From positions 1-7,734 of the forward strand of contig JAJXYM010000133.1 in the NCBI GenBank assembly GCA_021780585.1: a stretch of 7,734 bases of DNA, given 5' to 3'. The notes under the pieces were generated by a model. It did no database searches. It saw nothing but the letters and a program-made list of their open reading frames with translations, and had not been told where the DNA came from. Both the position numbers and the translations under genes were made by a program. The stretch comes from Deltaproteobacteria bacterium (GTDB lineage: Bacteria > Desulfobacterota > Binatia > Binatales > Binataceae). Below, piece after piece: positions 1-7,734 of the stretch (position 1 is its first letter; every line of letters begins with the position of its first letter).

Positions 1-2064
1 GGACGTCCGGCGGGACCGCCGCGGCCCGCGGGCGCGCGCTTTCCCGGCGCGGCCCAGCCGGCGCAGGAAGGCTTCGCGCCGCCGTCGCCGGATTCCGCCA
101 AACCCGGCGCCGCCCGCACGATCAAAAAGAAGCGGGTGGTCAAGAAGGGCGCCCCCGATATCGCCGCCGAACGCGAGATGCGCGGCCTGCGCGTGCCCAA
201 GAAGCGGCGCGCCCTGCCGGGCAAGGAACAGCGCAAGACCGAAATCACGACGCCCAAGGCCTCCAAGCGCGTGGTGCGCGTCACCGAGGGCGTGACCGTC
301 GCCGACCTCGCCCGCCAGATGGGCGTCAAGGCGAGCGAGATTATCCGTAAGCTGATGGACCTGGGCGTGATGTCCACGCTCAACCAGGTGCTCGACGTCG
401 ACACCGCGACGCTGGTCGCCAGCGACTTCGGCTACAGCGTCGAGAACGTCGCCTTCGACGTCGAATCCGCGATCGAAGAGGGCGAAGAGGTGGTCGAGGG
501 CGAAGCGCTGCCCCGTCCGCCGGTGGTTACCGTGATGGGCCATGTCGATCACGGCAAGACTTCGCTGCTCGACGCGATCCGCCATTCCAACGTCACCGAG
601 CGCGAGTTCGGCGGCATCACGCAGCATATCGGCGCTTACATGGTCGAGGTGCACGGCCGCCGGATCAGCTTTGTCGATACTCCCGGCCATGAGGCGTTCA
701 CCGCGATGCGCGCGCGCGGCGCCAAGGTCACCGATATCGTGATCCTGGTCGTCGCCGCCGACGAGGGCGTGATGCCCCAGACGGTCGAGGCGCTCAATCA
801 CGCCAAGGCGGCGGGAGTGCCGATTATCGTCGCGGTCAACAAGATCGACCGGCCCGAGGCCAACGTCGATCGGGTCAAGCAGCAATTGACCGAGCGCGGC
901 CTGATTCCCGAGGACTACGGCGGCGAAACGATCGTCGTGCCGGTCTCGGCGCGGACGCGCGAGGGAATCGACCGCCTGCTCGAAATGATCCTGCTGCAGG
1001 CCGACGTGCTTGACCTCAAGGCGATCGCCAATCGCACCGCGCGCGGCACGGTGGTCGAATCGCAGCTCGATCGCGGCCGCGGTCCGGTCGCGACCGTGCT
1101 GATTCAGGAAGGCACGCTCCATCAGGGCGACCCCTTCGTCTGCGGTTCGACCTACGGGCGCGTGCGCGCGATGCAGGACCATCTGGGGCAGCGGATCGCC
1201 GAGGCGGGACCGTCGACGCCGGTGGAAATTTTCGGCCTGTCCAGTGTGCCGGAGCCGGGCACCGCCTTCACCGCCGTGCAGGAAGAGGCGAAGGCGCGCC
1301 AGGTCGCCGAGTTCCGCGCCTCCAAGCAGCGCGAGGGCGTGCTGCAGAAGACCAGCCGGATCTCGCTCGAAGCTTTGAGCGAACGGATGGCGGCGGGCGA
1401 GGTCAAGGAGCTGCGGGTCATTATCAAGGGCGACGTTAACGGCTCGGTCGAGGCGCTGGCGGATTCGCTCAGCCGGCTTTCGACCAGCGAGGTGAAGCTC
1501 GAGATTCTGCATAAGTCGGTGGGCGCGATCTCCGAGACCGACGTGACCTTGGCCTCGGCCTCGCGCGCGATCATTATCGGCTTCAACATCCGGCCGGAAC
1601 CGAAGGCCGCCCAACTGGCCGAAAAAGTGGGCGTCGAAATCCGCCTCTACACGATTATTTACGAGGCGATCAACGACATGCGCGAGGCGATGGAAGGTCT
1701 GCTCGCGCCGACCTTCCGGGAAAAGGCGCTCGGCCGCGCCGAGGTGCGCCAGACCTTCGTCGTCCAGGGCAACACCGTCGCCGGCGCGATGGTGCTCGAC
1801 GGCAAGCTGCTGCGCAGCGCGCGCGCCCGTCTGGTGCGCGACGGCCGCGTCGTATGGGAAGGCAAGCTGGCGTCATTACGCCGCTTCAAGGATGACGTGC
1901 GCGAGGTTCAGTCCGGCTACGAATGCGGTATCGGACTTGAGAACTTCAACGACCTCAAGCCCGGCGACGTGGTCGAGAATTTCGAGCTCGAAACCGTGCT
2001 GCGCAAGCTTGAAGCGCCCAAGGCCGAGCCGATGCGCGGTCAGGGCGCGCAACTCCAGACCTGA
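1..2064 (+). CDS. infB: Translation initiation factor IF-2 (5' end outside window)
   Basis: This is the GTPase that brings initiator fMet-tRNA to the 30S subunit and promotes 50S joining in the cytoplasm. The frame is open from base 1, so the true start lies upstream; 687 residues are visible. Residues 1 to about 40 are a Pro/Ala/Gly-rich linker, followed by a basic stretch. The IF2 N-terminal subdomain follows (about 94-145, beginning VTEGVTVADLARQMG). The G domain shows G1 GHVDHGKT (residue 180 on), G2 GGITQHIGAY, G3 DTPGH (226 on), G4 NKID (280 on) and G5 SAR (316 on; SAK is the commoner form). The beta-barrel domain II, domain III and the C-terminal fMet-tRNA-binding barrel (ending near VVENFELE) follow, all intact. 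The stop is TGA. It heads the ylxP-rbfA-truB series, as in many bacteria where nusA and ylxR lie upstream. Identification is secure; only the N-terminus is unknown. Confidence 0.98.
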   Translation, partial: GRPAGPPRPAGARFPGAAQPAQEGFAPPSPDSAKPGAARTIKKKRVVKKGAPDIAAEREMRGLRVPKKRRALPGKEQRKTEITTPKASKRVVRVTEGVTVADLARQMGVKASEIIRKLMDLGVMSTLNQVLDVDTATLVASDFGYSVENVAFDVESAIEEGEEVVEGEALPRPPVVTVMGHVDHGKTSLLDAIRHSNVTEREFGGITQHIGAYMVEVHGRRISFVDTPGHEAFTAMRARGAKVTDIVILVVAADEGVMPQTVEALNHAKAAGVPIIVAVNKIDRPEANVDRVKQQLTERGLIPEDYGGETIVVPVSARTREGIDRLLEMILLQADVLDLKAIANRTARGTVVESQLDRGRGPVATVLIQEGTLHQGDPFVCGSTYGRVRAMQDHLGQRIAEAGPSTPVEIFGLSSVPEPGTAFTAVQEEAKARQVAEFRASKQREGVLQKTSRISLEALSERMAAGEVKELRVIIKGDVNGSVEALADSLSRLSTSEVKLEILHKSVGAISETDVTLASASRAIIIGFNIRPEPKAAQLAEKVGVEIRLYTIIYEAINDMREAMEGLLAPTFREKALGRAEVRQTFVVQGNTVAGAMVLDGKLLRSARARLVRDGRVVWEGKLASLRRFKDDVREVQSGYECGIGLENFNDLKPGDVVENFELETVLRKLEAPKAEPMRGQGAQLQT

Positions 2065-2149
2065 GCCGGGGACGGACCCGGCCGGCCCGGATTGCGGCGG
2101 GAGCCGGCGGCGGCGCGCCGTCCGGCGCCGCGAAGGCGGGAAATCCACG

Positions 2150-2437
2150 ATGGTCGTCGGCGTCATGCGGCTCACCCTGTTCCTGCCGGACAACCATTCG
2201 CTCAAGGGCAAACGCCAGGTGTTGCGCGCGATCAAGGCGCGCGTGCGCGCGAAATTCAACGTCTCGATCGCCGAGTCCGACGGCCACGATCTGTGGCAGC
2301 GCGCCGAACTGGGAATCTGCCAGGTCGGCAGCGACCGGGCCTTCGTCGATTCGGCGCTGCGCGAAGTGGTCAACTTTATCGATGCCCTGGCGCTGGCGCC
2401 GCTCGGCGGCGAACGGCTCGAAATTCTCAATTATTGA
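2150..2437 (+). CDS. ylxP: DUF503 / YlxP family protein
   Basis: This is a 95-residue cytoplasmic protein of the DUF503 (YlxP) family. Its exact role is not settled, but its near-constant position between infB and rbfA ties it to ribosome assembly or translation. The family signature is clear: MVVGVMRLTLFLPDNHSLKGKR at the start, then KFNVSIAE, then DLWQRAELGICQVGSD, giving an alternating beta/alpha ferredoxin-like pattern with no signal peptide or membrane segment. The ATG at 2150 matches the family N-terminus. The same frame is open further upstream to 1892, but that stretch lies inside infB and is not family-like. A weak AAGG Shine-Dalgarno sits at 2133-2136. The gap to infB is 85 nt and contains a GC hairpin (2110-2131). 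It is probably co-transcribed with infB. The family call is firm; the function is not. Confidence 0.93.
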   Translation: MVVGVMRLTLFLPDNHSLKGKRQVLRAIKARVRAKFNVSIAESDGHDLWQRAELGICQVGSDRAFVDSALREVVNFIDALALAPLGGERLEILNY

Positions 2438-2525
2438 CCGATTTGGCCGCGGCCCTGTGGAAGATTGTGCGGCGCCCGCCGCGGCGGCGCTTCGTCCGCG
2501 TATGACGAGGGAATAGGATCGTTTC

Positions 2526-2882
2526 ATGACCAGCGGAGACGGCAGACGGCCCGGCCGGGTCGCGGAGATGGTGCTGCGGGAGCTTTCGATCATGCTGCTG
2601 CGGGATTTGCGCGATCCGCGGCTGCGCGGGGTCACGCTCACCTCGGTCAAGATGGCCGACGATTTGCGCCACGGCCGGATCCTTTTCTCGCATCTGCGGG
2701 GCCAGGCCCACGCGGCCGACGCGATCAAGGGCTTTCAGAGCGCCGAAGGCTTTATCCGCCGCAATCTCGGCCGGGCGCTGGGCCTGCGCTATACGCCGGA
2801 CTTCGATTTCGAGTTCGACCCCGGGCCGGAGAGCGCCGCGCGGGTGGATGCGCTGTTGCGCGAGACGCGCCCTCGCGAGTAG
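2526..2882 (+). CDS. rbfA: 30S ribosome-binding factor RbfA
   Basis: RbfA is a small KH-like protein that binds immature 30S subunits and helps mature the 16S rRNA 5' region; it is also linked to cold adaptation. The 118-residue product is of usual length. Visible hallmarks are the helix RVAEMVLRELSIMLLRDLRD, the DPRLRGVTLTSVKMADDL segment containing the conserved DPRL, and a central helix GFIRRNLGRALGLRYTPDFDFEFD that corresponds to the family's IR..L...L.LR..P.l.F.yD region. The C-terminus is short and charged. The ATG at 2526 has a TAGGA Shine-Dalgarno-like element (2514-2518) 7 nt upstream. It lies 88 nt after ylxP and 76 nt before truB. In many delta-proteobacteria and Firmicutes relatives a DHH-family nrnA gene sits next; here it is absent. 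Confidence 0.95.
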   Translation: MTSGDGRRPGRVAEMVLRELSIMLLRDLRDPRLRGVTLTSVKMADDLRHGRILFSHLRGQAHAADAIKGFQSAEGFIRRNLGRALGLRYTPDFDFEFDPGPESAARVDALLRETRPRE

Positions 2883-2958
2883 CCGCGCGCCCGCGCGAAA
2901 TTGCGGGGCCGGCGCGCTTACGGCGGCTGCGGCGATCGGCTAATCTGGGCGATTCGCC

Positions 2959-3843
2959 ATGAATGGAATCATCGTTATCGACAAGCCGGCCGGGGCCTCC
3001 TCGGCCGAGGTGGTGCGGCTGGTCAAGGCGCGCGTCAAACCGGCCCGCGTCGGCCATCTGGGCACGCTCGATCCGTTCGCGACCGGCGTGCTGCCGATTC
3101 TGGTCGGCGAGGCGACCAAGCTCGCCCCCTTTCTGCATGAAGGCGAAAAGCATTACTCCGGGCTGATCGCGCTGGGCGCCGAGACCGACACGCTCGATCC
3201 GACCGGCGCGGTCGTGCGGACCGCGCCGGTCCCGCCGCTCGATCCGGCCGCGATCGCGGAAGTCGCGGCGCGCTTTCACGGCGCGATCGAGCAGACGCCG
3301 CCGGTCTACTCCGCAATCAAGCGCGCCGGCGTGCCGCTCTACAAGTTGGCCCGCCGCGGCGAGGAGGTGGCGCCGCCGCCGCCCCGGACGGTCTCGATCG
3401 AACGGTTCGAACTGGCGATCGCCGCTCCCGACCGGCTGCGGTTCGACCTGGTATGCTCGCCCGGGACTTACGTGCGGGCGCTGGCGCGCGATCTTGGCGC
3501 GGCGCTCGGGACCGTCGCCTACCTGGCGGAGTTGCGCCGCACGCAAAGCGGCCAGTTTACGCTCGCGATGGCGGATTCGCTGGCCGACGCGCTCGCCGCG
3601 CTCGAACGGGGCGACGCGAGCGGCCTGATCGGGATGCGCGCGGCGCTGGCCGGGATGCCGGAGGCGCGCGCCGACGCCGAGACCGAACGGCGCCTGCGCA
3701 ATGGCGACTCGCGCGCGCTCGACTGTATCGCGCCGCCCGGCGCCCGGAAATTCAAGGTCGTCGCCGGCGAACGGCTGGTGGCGATCGCCGAAGCGACGTC
3801 GCGCGTGACCGCCGTGATCGAGCGCGTCTTCGCGGCGGATTAG
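2959..3843 (+). CDS. truB: tRNA pseudouridine-55 synthase TruB
   Basis: TruB isomerises uridine 55 in the T-loop of tRNAs to pseudouridine and also acts as a tRNA chaperone. The 294-residue product is of normal length. The N-terminal catalytic domain begins MNGIIVIDKPAGASS (the K-P-x-G-x-S/T-S motif). The catalytic Asp is D38 in GHLGTLDPFATGVLP. The active-site Tyr is Y66 in KHYSG, followed by the usual TDTLDPTG segment. CSPGTYVRALARDLG (residues 166-180) carries the conserved basic residue R173. From about residue 245 a PUA-like C-terminal domain is present (ending near VAIAEATSRVTAVIERVF). The ATG at 2959 matches the family start, though the Shine-Dalgarno is poor, so translation may depend on flow from rbfA 76 nt upstream. 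All key residues are intact. Confidence 0.97.
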   Translation: MNGIIVIDKPAGASSAEVVRLVKARVKPARVGHLGTLDPFATGVLPILVGEATKLAPFLHEGEKHYSGLIALGAETDTLDPTGAVVRTAPVPPLDPAAIAEVAARFHGAIEQTPPVYSAIKRAGVPLYKLARRGEEVAPPPPRTVSIERFELAIAAPDRLRFDLVCSPGTYVRALARDLGAALGTVAYLAELRRTQSGQFTLAMADSLADALAALERGDASGLIGMRAALAGMPEARADAETERRLRNGDSRALDCIAPPGARKFKVVAGERLVAIAEATSRVTAVIERVFAAD

Positions 3844-3912
3844 CGGGTCGGCGCGGCCGGTTTGACGGCGAAATTGATCAGATGATAGCGATGCCGATGG
3901 AGGGCGCGAAAA

Positions 3913-4203
3913 ATGGTTTACGTCCAGGCGTCGATCAAGCTCCATCCGGGCAAGCTGCAGGACTTTATCGCCTTGCTGAACGAATTGACTCCGGTCGTCG
4001 CGAAGCATGGCTGGAAGCTCGTCGGCAGCTACGCCAGCGTGATCGGACGGGTCAACACCGTCGTCGATTTGTGGGAAGTCAGCGATGCGAACGCGGTCGG
4101 GGCGCTGATGGCGAGTCCGGAGCTGCAAAAGTACGGCGCGCGGATCGCCGGGATTATCGAAGACGAAGTGCTTACGGTGCTGACCAGGCTGCCGATCGGC
4201 TGA
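3913..4203 (+). CDS. NIPSNAP-family (dimeric alpha/beta-barrel) small protein
   Basis: This 96-residue cytoplasmic protein has the length and beta-alpha-beta-beta-alpha-beta pattern of a NIPSNAP or related dimeric alpha/beta-barrel (ferredoxin-like) domain. The N-terminal strand VYVQASIKLHPGKLQDF resembles the NIPSNAP 'R-x-Y-x-L-x-P-G-K' opening. It is followed by a helix, KLVGSYASVIGRVNTVVDLWEVSD (strand pair, with the W in the usual place of the family's 'h-x-W-x-Y') and a closing strand EDEVLTVLTRLP. No catalytic residues can be assigned, and the biochemical role of bacterial NIPSNAPs is generally unknown. The start is well supported by GGAGGG at 3899-3904, 8 nt before the ATG. It lies 69 nt after truB; a TTGACG box at 3862-3867 is a possible -35, but no convincing -10 follows. 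It is not a usual member of this cluster. The family call is moderate; an ABM-type monooxygenase-like fold is the alternative. Confidence 0.8.
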   Translation: MVYVQASIKLHPGKLQDFIALLNELTPVVAKHGWKLVGSYASVIGRVNTVVDLWEVSDANAVGALMASPELQKYGARIAGIIEDEVLTVLTRLPIG

Positions 4204-4268
4204 TGCGGTCGCTGGCGCGACGCCGGTCGGGACGAGCGACCGAGCCGCCGCGCGGCGCACCGATCGAG

Positions 4269-4324
4269 CGAAAAATCGGCGAATTTTCGGATTCGCCGAG
4301 CAAGCGAGACTCGCGCGTTTTTCG
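4269..4324. terminator. Bidirectional intrinsic-terminator-like double hairpin
   Basis: Hairpin 1 has arms CGGCGAAT (4277-4284) and ATTCGCCG (4291-4298) with a TTTCGG loop; T4276-A4299 can extend it. Hairpin 2 is GCGA-GAC-TCGC (4304-4314), extended by GC/GC pairs across an AA bulge, followed by G and TTTTT (4318-4322). Read on the plus strand, hairpin 2 plus T5 would end the truB/NIPSNAP transcript. Read on the minus strand, hairpin 1 is followed by ATTTTT, also terminator-like. In addition CGAAAAA (4269-4275) can pair with TTTTTCG (4318-4324), enclosing both hairpins as a three-way junction. Position between two transcription units favours terminator function; no termination data are available. 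Confidence 0.6.
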
Positions 4325-4402
4325 GCTAAAACACGCCACAACGGGCTTATATCGGTCGCGCGTGATCGATTGACGAACGCCCGGCCGCGTGGCGGACCCG
4401 GC

Positions 4403-4431
4403 TTTACCTGCCCGGATTAGTCTGGTATATT
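4403..4431 (+). promoter_or_regulatory. Sigma-70-type promoter with extended -10, for rpsO-pnp
   Basis: The -35 is TTTACC (4403-4408; 4 of 6 consensus) and the -10 is TATATT (4426-4431; 5 of 6), separated by exactly 17 nt. A TG at 4423-4424 gives the TGN extended -10. Transcription would begin near 4437-4440, leaving a leader of roughly 35 nt before the rpsO ATG. It sits downstream of the terminator-like element, in the most AT-rich stretch of the gap, which fits an independent rpsO-pnp unit. A second TTGACG box at 4370-4375 has no matching -10 at 16-18 nt. Confidence 0.65.
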
Positions 4432-4472
4432 TTCCGGATAAATCAAGGAAAAAGGGAAAGTAAGTAGACCTG

Positions 4473-4742
4473 ATGCCCCTCGAGGTCGCCCGCAAACGGG
4501 AAATAATCGGCGCCAACGCCCTGAAAGCCAACGACACCGGCTCGTCCGAGGTTCAGATCGCGATCTTCAGCGCGCGTATCGAACAGCTCACCGAGCATCT
4601 GAAGACCCACGCGAAGGATCATCATTCGCGCCGCGGTCTGCTGCGCCTGGTGGGCAAGCGGCGGCGGTTGCTCGACTATCTGCACGGGCGGGATTACGAC
4701 CGTTACAAAGGGCTGATCGACCGGCTCGGAATCCGGCGCTAG
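4473..4742 (+). CDS. rpsO: 30S ribosomal protein S15
   Basis: S15 is a primary 16S rRNA-binding protein that recognises the central-domain three-way junction and nucleates platform assembly. The product is 89 residues, the standard length. It has the diagnostic NDTGSSEVQIA segment, the KDHHSRRGLLRLVGKRRRLLDYL core that carries the RNA-binding surface, and the terminal RYKGLIDRLGIRR. The ATG at 4473 is the family start. A purine-rich AAGGAAAAAGGGAAAG tract (4445-4460) lies upstream, with the nearest GGGAAAG about 12 nt from the ATG, a rather long spacing. A 5-bp stem, GACCT (4467-4471) with AGGTC (4483-4487), would place the start codon in a loop. A promoter candidate precedes it, and pnp follows after 108 nt. 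In many bacteria S15 represses its own mRNA; here that is inferred only. Confidence 0.98.
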   Translation: MPLEVARKREIIGANALKANDTGSSEVQIAIFSARIEQLTEHLKTHAKDHHSRRGLLRLVGKRRRLLDYLHGRDYDRYKGLIDRLGIRR

Positions 4743-4768
4743 GCCGGTTTCGGATACGGACGCTGGCG

Positions 4769-4818
4769 GACGCCCGTTGGGCGCGTCAGGCATTCAGGGG
4801 TTGCGCGGCATGGCCGCG
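4769..4818 (+). promoter_or_regulatory. pnp leader with two hairpins
   Basis: Within the 108-nt rpsO-pnp gap, hairpin A pairs GACGCCC (4769-4775) with GGGCG and, after a 2-nt bulge, TC (4779-4787), across a GTT loop. Hairpin B is CGCGGC-ATG-GCCGCG (4804-4818), a perfect 6-bp stem. Neither is followed by a T tract, so they are not intrinsic terminators. In Escherichia coli the rpsO-pnp intergenic RNA forms an RNase III-cleaved stem through which PNPase represses itself. The position here is equivalent, but the structures are short and the genome is GC-rich, so function is inferred. Confidence 0.35.
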
Positions 4819-4850
4819 AAATCGAAGCCCTCTCCCTCAAGCAGGATCCG

Positions 4851-6950
<2,100 letters not shown>

Positions 6951-6962
6951 GCCGGCGCCGCG

Positions 6963-7734
6963 ATGGTTCGCAAGAGCGTACTGCCCAACGGCGTGCGGGT
7001 GATGACCGAGGCGATGCCGCAGGTGGTCTCGGCCACGATCGGCGTATGGGTGGAAAACGGCTCACGCTACGAGTCGCCGGGCGAGAGCGGCGTCTCGCAC
7101 TTCATCGAGCATCTGCTGTTCAAGGGCACGAAGAAGCGCACCGCCGCGCAGATCGCCGAAATTTTCGACGCGGTGGGCGGCGTGCTCAACGCCTTCACCG
7201 GCAAGGAATACACCTGCTATTACGCCAAGGTGCTCGGCGAGGACCTGGCGATGGCGACCGAGGTGTTGGCGGACCTGTTCCTCGAGTCGGTTTTCGATCC
7301 AGCCGAAATCGATCGCGAGCGCCAGGTGGTGCTGCAGGAAATTTCGCAGGCCGAGGATACGCCCGACGACTTTATCCACGACCTCTTCAACCTCCATTTC
7401 TGGCAAGGCCATCCGCTGTCGCTGCCGATCTTTGGCTCGGTCGAATCGGTTAACGCGATCGACCGCGACCTGCTGGTCGGCTTCATGGCCGAGCGCTATC
7501 GCGCGGGGCGCGTGTTTATCGCGGCGGCGGGCGCGGTCGATCATGACAAGCTGGTGCGGGCCTGCGCGGGCTTCTTCGGCGAAGTCGAGGGCGACGGACG
7601 CGGCGAAACAACCGCGCCGCCACGCGAGCGGATGGTCGTGCTCAACCATCGCAAGGAACTCGAGCAGGCCCATCTGTGTCTCGGCGGACCCGGCGTCAGC
7701 CAGACCGATCCTTTGCGTTACGCCGCCTATGTGA
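6963..7734 (+). CDS. M16-family zinc peptidase (3' end outside window)
   Basis: This is the N-terminal half of a pitrilysin/mitochondrial-processing-peptidase-like M16 metallopeptidase; 257 codons plus one base are visible and the frame is open at the window end. The inverted zinc motif HFIEH spans residues 46-50, and the third zinc ligand is E126 in VVLQEISQAEDTP, exactly 75 residues after H50, as in HxxEH-X(74-76)-E. Other family marks are the opening LPNGVRVMTE, HLLFKGT, the GG-x-LNAFTGKEYTCYYAKV strand pair and FDPAEIDRER. The second M16 domain begins near residue 225. The ATG at 6963 fits the family start and lies 12 nt after the pnp stop with no clear Shine-Dalgarno, suggesting translational coupling. 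A pnp-M16 peptidase neighbour pair is common (Bacillus mlpA/ymxG position). The substrate is unknown; no signal peptide is seen. Confidence 0.93.
   Translation, partial: MVRKSVLPNGVRVMTEAMPQVVSATIGVWVENGSRYESPGESGVSHFIEHLLFKGTKKRTAAQIAEIFDAVGGVLNAFTGKEYTCYYAKVLGEDLAMATEVLADLFLESVFDPAEIDRERQVVLQEISQAEDTPDDFIHDLFNLHFWQGHPLSLPIFGSVESVNAIDRDLLVGFMAERYRAGRVFIAAAGAVDHDKLVRACAGFFGEVEGDGRGETTAPPRERMVVLNHRKELEQAHLCLGGPGVSQTDPLRYAAYV

Noticed and set aside
1892..2149. Upstream extension of the ylxP frame into infB
   Set aside because: The DUF503 family starts at MVVGV (2150); the extension reads infB out of frame and has no family similarity.
2502..2516. Tiny reading frame ATG ACG AGG GAA TAG before rbfA
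   Set aside because: Four codons only, with no Shine-Dalgarno; it probably only contains purines near the rbfA ribosome-binding region.
3862..3891. TTGACG (3862-3867) as a promoter for the NIPSNAP gene
   Set aside because: Only 3-of-6 -10 matches (GATAGC, TAGCGA) occur at suitable spacing; too weak to call.
2752..4341. Long minus-strand open frame (529 codons) opposite truB and the NIPSNAP gene
   Set aside because: It is Arg/Asp/Gly-rich with no recognisable motif, and lies antisense to well-identified genes. Long antisense frames are expected from GC-rich codon bias.
3453..4373. Plus-strand frame of 306 codons overlapping truB and the NIPSNAP gene
   Set aside because: It is an out-of-frame, Arg-rich translation with no domain; both overlapped genes are supported by family motifs.
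4370..4398. TTGACG (4370-4375) as the -35 of an rpsO promoter
   Set aside because: No -10-like hexamer lies 16-18 nt downstream; the 4403-4431 pair is much better.

Overview
The window is a high-GC bacterial segment whose genes all lie on the plus strand. It is a classic translation/RNA-metabolism cluster: infB (5' end missing), ylxP (DUF503), rbfA, truB, a small NIPSNAP-family gene, rpsO, pnp, and the first 257 codons of an M16-family zinc peptidase gene (3' end missing). The order infB-ylxP-rbfA-truB-rpsO-pnp-M16 peptidase is the conserved arrangement of Firmicutes and of delta-proteobacteria-like lineages. The high GC content and the IF2 sequence style suggest a GC-rich delta-proteobacteria-like or soil-type uncultured phylum. 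That placement is an inference from gene order and protein style, not from any search.

Layout: 1-2064 is infB. 2150-2437 is ylxP and 2526-2882 is rbfA, with gaps of 85 and 88 nt before them. truB follows at 2959-3843 and the NIPSNAP gene at 3913-4203, with a good Shine-Dalgarno. The only sizeable gap, 4204-4472, separates two transcription units. It holds a terminator-like double hairpin with flanking A and T tracts (4269-4324), then a well-formed sigma-70-type promoter with an extended -10 (4403-4431) that would drive rpsO and pnp. rpsO (4473-4742) and pnp (4851-6950) are separated by a 108-nt leader with two hairpins. The M16 peptidase gene starts 12 nt after the pnp stop.

Functionally the first part serves initiation-factor supply, 30S maturation (RbfA) and tRNA pseudouridylation (TruB). 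The second supplies ribosomal protein S15 and the 3'-5' exoribonuclease PNPase, a pairing that is usually autoregulated post-transcriptionally.

I see no mobile element, CRISPR array, tRNA or rRNA gene, and no evidence of an undescribed multi-gene system. The features most worth a second look are regulatory: a textbook intrinsic-terminator sequence inside the pnp coding region, whose T7 run would also give an immediate stop after a -1 slip; the bidirectional terminator or three-way-junction element upstream of rpsO; and the NIPSNAP gene placed inside a conserved translation cluster.
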